DNA of 64,000 nt from Nematostella vectensis. Taxonomy: Eukaryota; Cnidaria; Anthozoa; Actiniaria; Edwardsiidae. The translations under genes and the position numbers were made by a program. This document shows positions 60,801 through 64,000 of this stretch, piece after piece. The DNA lies in assembly GCF_932526225.1 (NCBI RefSeq), contig NC_064035.1, positions 16,477,469 to 16,541,468 of the forward strand, in the 5' to 3' direction. Below the pieces are notes generated by a model. That model saw only the letters and a list, made by a program, of their open reading frames with translations. It did no database searches and had not been told where the DNA came from. Within the stretch, counting starts at the first letter, position 1. Each line of letters begins with the position of its first letter.

Positions 60801-62342
60801 AGCATTGGTGATAAACTGTCCCAATGTCGGAAGGCTTATATCCGGCAAATTCTTCTTAAATCGCAGTTATGCAAACCAAGTTGCATAAGTCAAATTCTTC
60901 TTCGTGATGTGGTCTCGTGGGAAAAGGCCAATCTCTGCTTCTCAACGAGTTTTGAACCCTTGTATTTGGTCAAACTCCTCTAGATTGTTTACCTACTAGC
61001 ATAAGGGTGCTTTTCGACTTCCAATTCGTACAAGGAAATAGACGGAAACGTGGATTTTATCCGTTTCACTCCCCTTTCGAGAGACAAACAAGTGAGCCGG
61101 TGTGTGTGTTCAGTCCATTATTAATTTGCATACATTACGATAACGAACAATACGCGAATCGTATCCGAGTCTGTTCCGAAGGACTCCGAAAATTTCACGG
61201 AGTTCGGAAATACTTGCTTCGTTTGTTCACTCAACATCTAGAAAAAATTCCATAATACCTAGATCTAAGATCCAATTGCACATGCTAACATAAGCATACA
61301 TGCTGATGCGGCGTATTCCGATTTGTTTGTTACCCTATCGACTTTTGACTTGATAGACCCGTCCTAACTATTGTTTATAGCATTCATCGCCTTTTGCGCC
61401 CTTATATTTGACTCATCTCCCTTCTAGGCCATTGGTAGTACGAACGTCTGATAAGTGCTTTTAAAACTTTTAACTATTAAAACTTAGGCAAAAACAAATA
61501 ACCAACTGATTGACTTTAATGAGGTTATGGTGATTGCATCCTTGGTTTACGTGGAGTTTACGCATGATTATTGTAAGACCTATCATCGAGTAGGGGACTG
61601 TAAGTAGGCATCGGGTAAAGGAACAGCGAACAGGACACCTATCTATAACTACCTGTTGCATTTAGGGGCGTAGCCAGGCCCCCTCCCCTCTTTCTGTTCC
61701 AATAAAGCTATTACGTCTTAGTCGTTACGTCTCACGTTGGAAACGAATGTCGAGAAATCAATTCCACCCCTTCCCCCCATCCCCTGGGTACGCCCCGCAT
61801 TACTGCAATTGTTTCAGCTTTCTGATTGAAAATAAGTAGAAATAGAGAAATGGGGGCAAACGACTCACATTGAGAGTCTTTCATTTAGCATTTTTTTCAC
61901 GCCGACATGTCAATAGAAAAATGAAGAGCGTCTACGAATATCTTACTAGTGAGGACAATAATCATCAATAGGGCCAGAGATTTGAAGGTATTGGCGCAAA
62001 GATCGAATGCCAGACATTCAATAAAGAAATAAAAGTGGAGTAGGTGACATGTGTGATATTGTTTTAATGTGTTTTTCTTCTCTTTAGACCTCATGGAAGA
62101 CCAGAGCATATTCATACAAGTAATCTGTTAAAAGAGGGGAGTGGTAAAAATTCTGATTCCATCTTAGAGTCTACATTTTGGTGCGAGAAAAAAAGAAAAA
62201 TAGGTTTACCTGCTCGACCGAGGGCTTTTTGTATGCGCGCAGGAAGTGATTCCACAATGAGCTCTTCTTCGGACGCAGAGAGATATTCTCTTTCTTCTTC
62301 TACCTCTTCCAAGCTCTGCAATCGGCGGAGAGATCTCGGCAT
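48874..62342 (-). CDS. TRAK1: TRAK/Milton mitochondrial trafficking adaptor
   Basis: Seventeen minus-strand exons in phase: 62342-62210, 60773-60450, 56187-56111, 55938-55897, 55714-55637, 55492-55380, 55143-55053, 54922-54844, 54708-54635, 54325-54269, 53825-53751, 51731-51643, 51556-51508, 51339-51266, 51132-50948, 50881-50810, 50402-48874; 1046 residues. The HAP1-N/Milton coiled coil starts at LTTEQVQETLKYF and runs to about residue 411. It contains the dynein-LIC binding CC1 box DLELAASIGQ (AAxxG at 187-191). A Spindly-like segment SIALEIEES lies at 432-440. The TRAK C-terminal domain begins GSVTLHQWKKLASP (538) and continues ETRPGVHVKG, then a long Ser-rich tail with SRRSLDVSG- and SSGDL-type repeats. 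TRAK links Miro on mitochondria to kinesin-1 and dynein. One invertebrate gene would stand for TRAK1 and TRAK2. Exons 2 and 11 use weak splice sites (acceptor TTTATAAG, donor GTTTGA), supported only by phase and homology. Confidence 0.93.
51990..53545. repeat. Dispersed ATTACGCGG-rich sequence, TRAK intron 11
   Basis: Clusters of AATTACGCGGGATT-type words occur at both margins (51990-52190 and 53470-53545) of a 1.5 kb stretch without open frames. Direct, not inverted, orientation. Likely a non-coding mobile sequence; class not determined. Confidence 0.4.
54979..55050 (-). repeat. Small copies of TRAK exon 7 3' junction
   Basis: On the minus strand exon 7 ends CATCTCATTCTTGAG with donor GTATGT. 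Two further CATCTCATTCTTG copies follow within 75 bp; one is followed by AAGTATGTAG. This is a short tandem duplication across the exon-intron border. Confidence 0.65.
56190..57538. other. TRAK intron 2, AT-rich, no feature
   Basis: AT-rich intron sequence. The frame at 56900-57112 has no family features and is not flanked by consensus splice sites. Confidence 0.5.
57539..58750. mobile_element. 1.2 kb TTAA-flanked non-autonomous DNA transposon
   Basis: The ends CGATACCGTAGACCCAA and TTGGGTCTACGGTATCC are inverted repeats, flanked on both sides by TTAA (57539-57542 and 58747-58750). TTAA duplications are typical of piggyBac and Kolobok superfamilies. No transposase frame is visible. In TRAK intron 2. 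Confidence 0.75.
59653..59872. mobile_element. 220 bp MITE with about 55 bp inverted ends
   Basis: AAGCCCGGTGCACACAGTGA ... TTTCACACATGCAC at the left matches the reverse complement of the right end (AAGCCTAGTGCATACAGTGA). The end core resembles that of the 28576-28733 element. In TRAK intron 2. Confidence 0.75.
61665..61799. mobile_element. MITE, G/C-run type, TRAK intron 1
   Basis: GGGGCGTAGCCAGG and CCTGGGTACGCCCC form near-perfect inverted ends. About 135 bp and C-rich inside. Confidence 0.6.
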
Positions 62343-64000
62343 GGTGAGCTGCCCTCTTACCTCAGCTCTAACTAAAGTCTGTCAGTATCATCTTGCCCAC
62401 ACCAATATATGTATTGGTGGCGTATTGGAAGCGTTTCTATTTTGTGTTGGTAATTGGAAAGCCAGGCACAACTGACGCCATGTGCTGAGAGGGAACCAAT
62501 CAGAAGCTTTTGCTATGACCAAAAATACTCCAGGATTTCCTTGAACAAAAGCAGATCTAATCTCTAAACACCAAGGTTAGAGCTTTAACCACGGAAAGAG
62601 TATATCATACTTCGATTATTAGATCTTAATGAAAGGTCAAGAAAGAACTATTATTTCAGACAAAAGCTTTAGGGGGTATATCGTTGAAGGATAGCAAGAT
62701 GTTTTTTCACGAAAAAAAAGTTCTATTGGTACGTGTTGTTCCGCTAGAGTTCCAATTATCAGATCAACAATATAAAACAACAGCATCAAGGTCCAAGTTA
62801 ATGAATTTTACGGGTCGCGAAGCATAAAGGCCATAGCGACAGGCAAGAAAACATGTTAACTTGCACGTCCACCTTCCTAGCTTCTAAAACCAAGCCCTCG
62901 TTAGGAATCTGATCTTCTCAAGAAAGGGCGACGGCCACTAGAAATCACTGAAGAGAAAGCCATCAATATTTTACAAGGTCATAGCTAGGCTGGTCCCACA
63001 ATCGACAAAAGTATCTTTCAACTTTAACAAGAGCCCGGACACATTTTTTTTTCCGGTTAGAAGAGCTATCCTCGACCCAAAGATCTGTTTTACGTGTTCT
63101 CTATGAAGGAAGCGTGTGTGTAAGCACGCGAAATAGTTATTGTTAGATATGAAAATAATTTTCTTTACAATGATTGCCAATAATCAGTGGAGTGTGCCGG
63201 TCTGAAGAGCGCAGGAGAGTATAAAAAAACATTAATAAAAGTAAAATATCTCGAGTATTTCGTGCACACAAACACATGTTAGTATCTGAAAGATTGAGTA
63301 TAGAAAATTGGTATCTATTGCAAAGGCATTAAATATGCCTCTTATGCAAGCGATTTTGACTGGAGTAATATTTCAGACATATCCCTTCGATTAAAGTGAA
63401 TTTCTATTAAGTACATACTGACTAATATTGCTGTCAGGGGTAAAAGTTCTCGTCTTCTTTTTAAATGTCATGAAGTATATTGCTCTTAGTATAATCCAAG
63501 ATTACAATTTATTTAGTGATCATAAGCAGACTTTTGGCATTAATCATAATAGCTATTACAAATATTATCAAACCGAGATAGAACTGCGGGTAGGTAGAAG
63601 TAAGGTCAAAACTTCTATCCTCCATAGTTCAAAGACCTTTTGTGTATGCAAATATACCATAGAACCACTCAAACAAAACAAAATAATCCCAAAGGAAATA
63701 TGACAAGTCGGTATAGGAAGGATAATAATAGAGACTAAAAGATTTAGCACATTTCAAATACATGACTAATCTTTTTAAACACGAGGTGTTATTTCAAATG
63801 GTCCATATTTGCCAAGTCCTTTTGAGACCGGTAAAATTCTTTGGCGAATACTTTTTGTCTTACAACGTTAATTTGGATTTATAAACATTAATTAAATAAA
63901 CAGTGACTGGATGTACACAAGATGGGAAAAGAGTTACCTACCTTAGACACGCCAAATACAAATTATAACTTTGGAAACACATCTATAAATCAGACAGATA
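62343..64000. other. Upstream of TRAK, no supported gene
   Basis: Must include the TRAK promoter and 5' leader. The open frames here are short and AT-rich, without domains. The adjoining gene, if any, lies outside the window. Confidence 0.5.

Overview
This is eukaryotic, metazoan nuclear DNA. Short conserved exons are separated by introns with GT/AG borders, the gene content is animal-typical, and the repeats are animal DNA-transposon derivatives, one tRNA-derived SINE and many minisatellites. Compact introns, vertebrate-like domain architectures and G-run-rich inverted-repeat elements suggest a cnidarian, most likely a sea anemone such as Nematostella. The species call is inference, not proof. 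No prokaryotic system, CRISPR array or transposase/reverse-transcriptase reading frame is visible.

Seven genes can be assembled exon by exon, with reading phase checked at each junction. (1) 3842-7747 (+): a two-exon type II membrane protein of the DUF229 (sulfatase/alkaline-phosphatase-like) family. (2) 9703-14034 (+): a small single-pass LRR receptor-like protein. (3) 15637-14218 (-): ANKRD54, convergent with and overlapping the 3' end of gene 2. (4) 15883-20358 (+): a cation-dependent mannose-6-phosphate receptor-like protein, head-to-head with ANKRD54. (5) 33498-21148 (-): a SEC14-like CRAL-TRIO plus GOLD lipid-transfer protein, convergent with gene 4. (6) 34337-46610 (+): SETD2, the H3K36 methyltransferase, in a short form, divergent from gene 5. 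(7) 62342-48874 (-): TRAK/Milton, the mitochondrial kinesin/dynein adaptor, convergent with SETD2. The genes are housekeeping or trafficking genes of unrelated pathways; their order is not an operon-like system.

Repeats are unusually rich and mostly intronic. About ten tandem arrays (units of 23, 37, 41, 42, 55, 56, 57, 74 and 77 bp, plus one degenerate array) lie inside introns. In two genes the array begins exactly at a 5' splice site and copies it, and two other genes carry decayed copies of an exon-intron junction. Inverted-repeat elements (MITEs) of several families are present, some with clear target duplications (13 bp, 7 bp, TTAA).

The first 3.8 kb, 46.6-48.9 kb and the last 1.6 kb show no gene I can support. 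Two parts of the SEC14-like gene (start of CRAL-TRIO-N, and the CRAL-TRIO/GOLD linker) could not be located.
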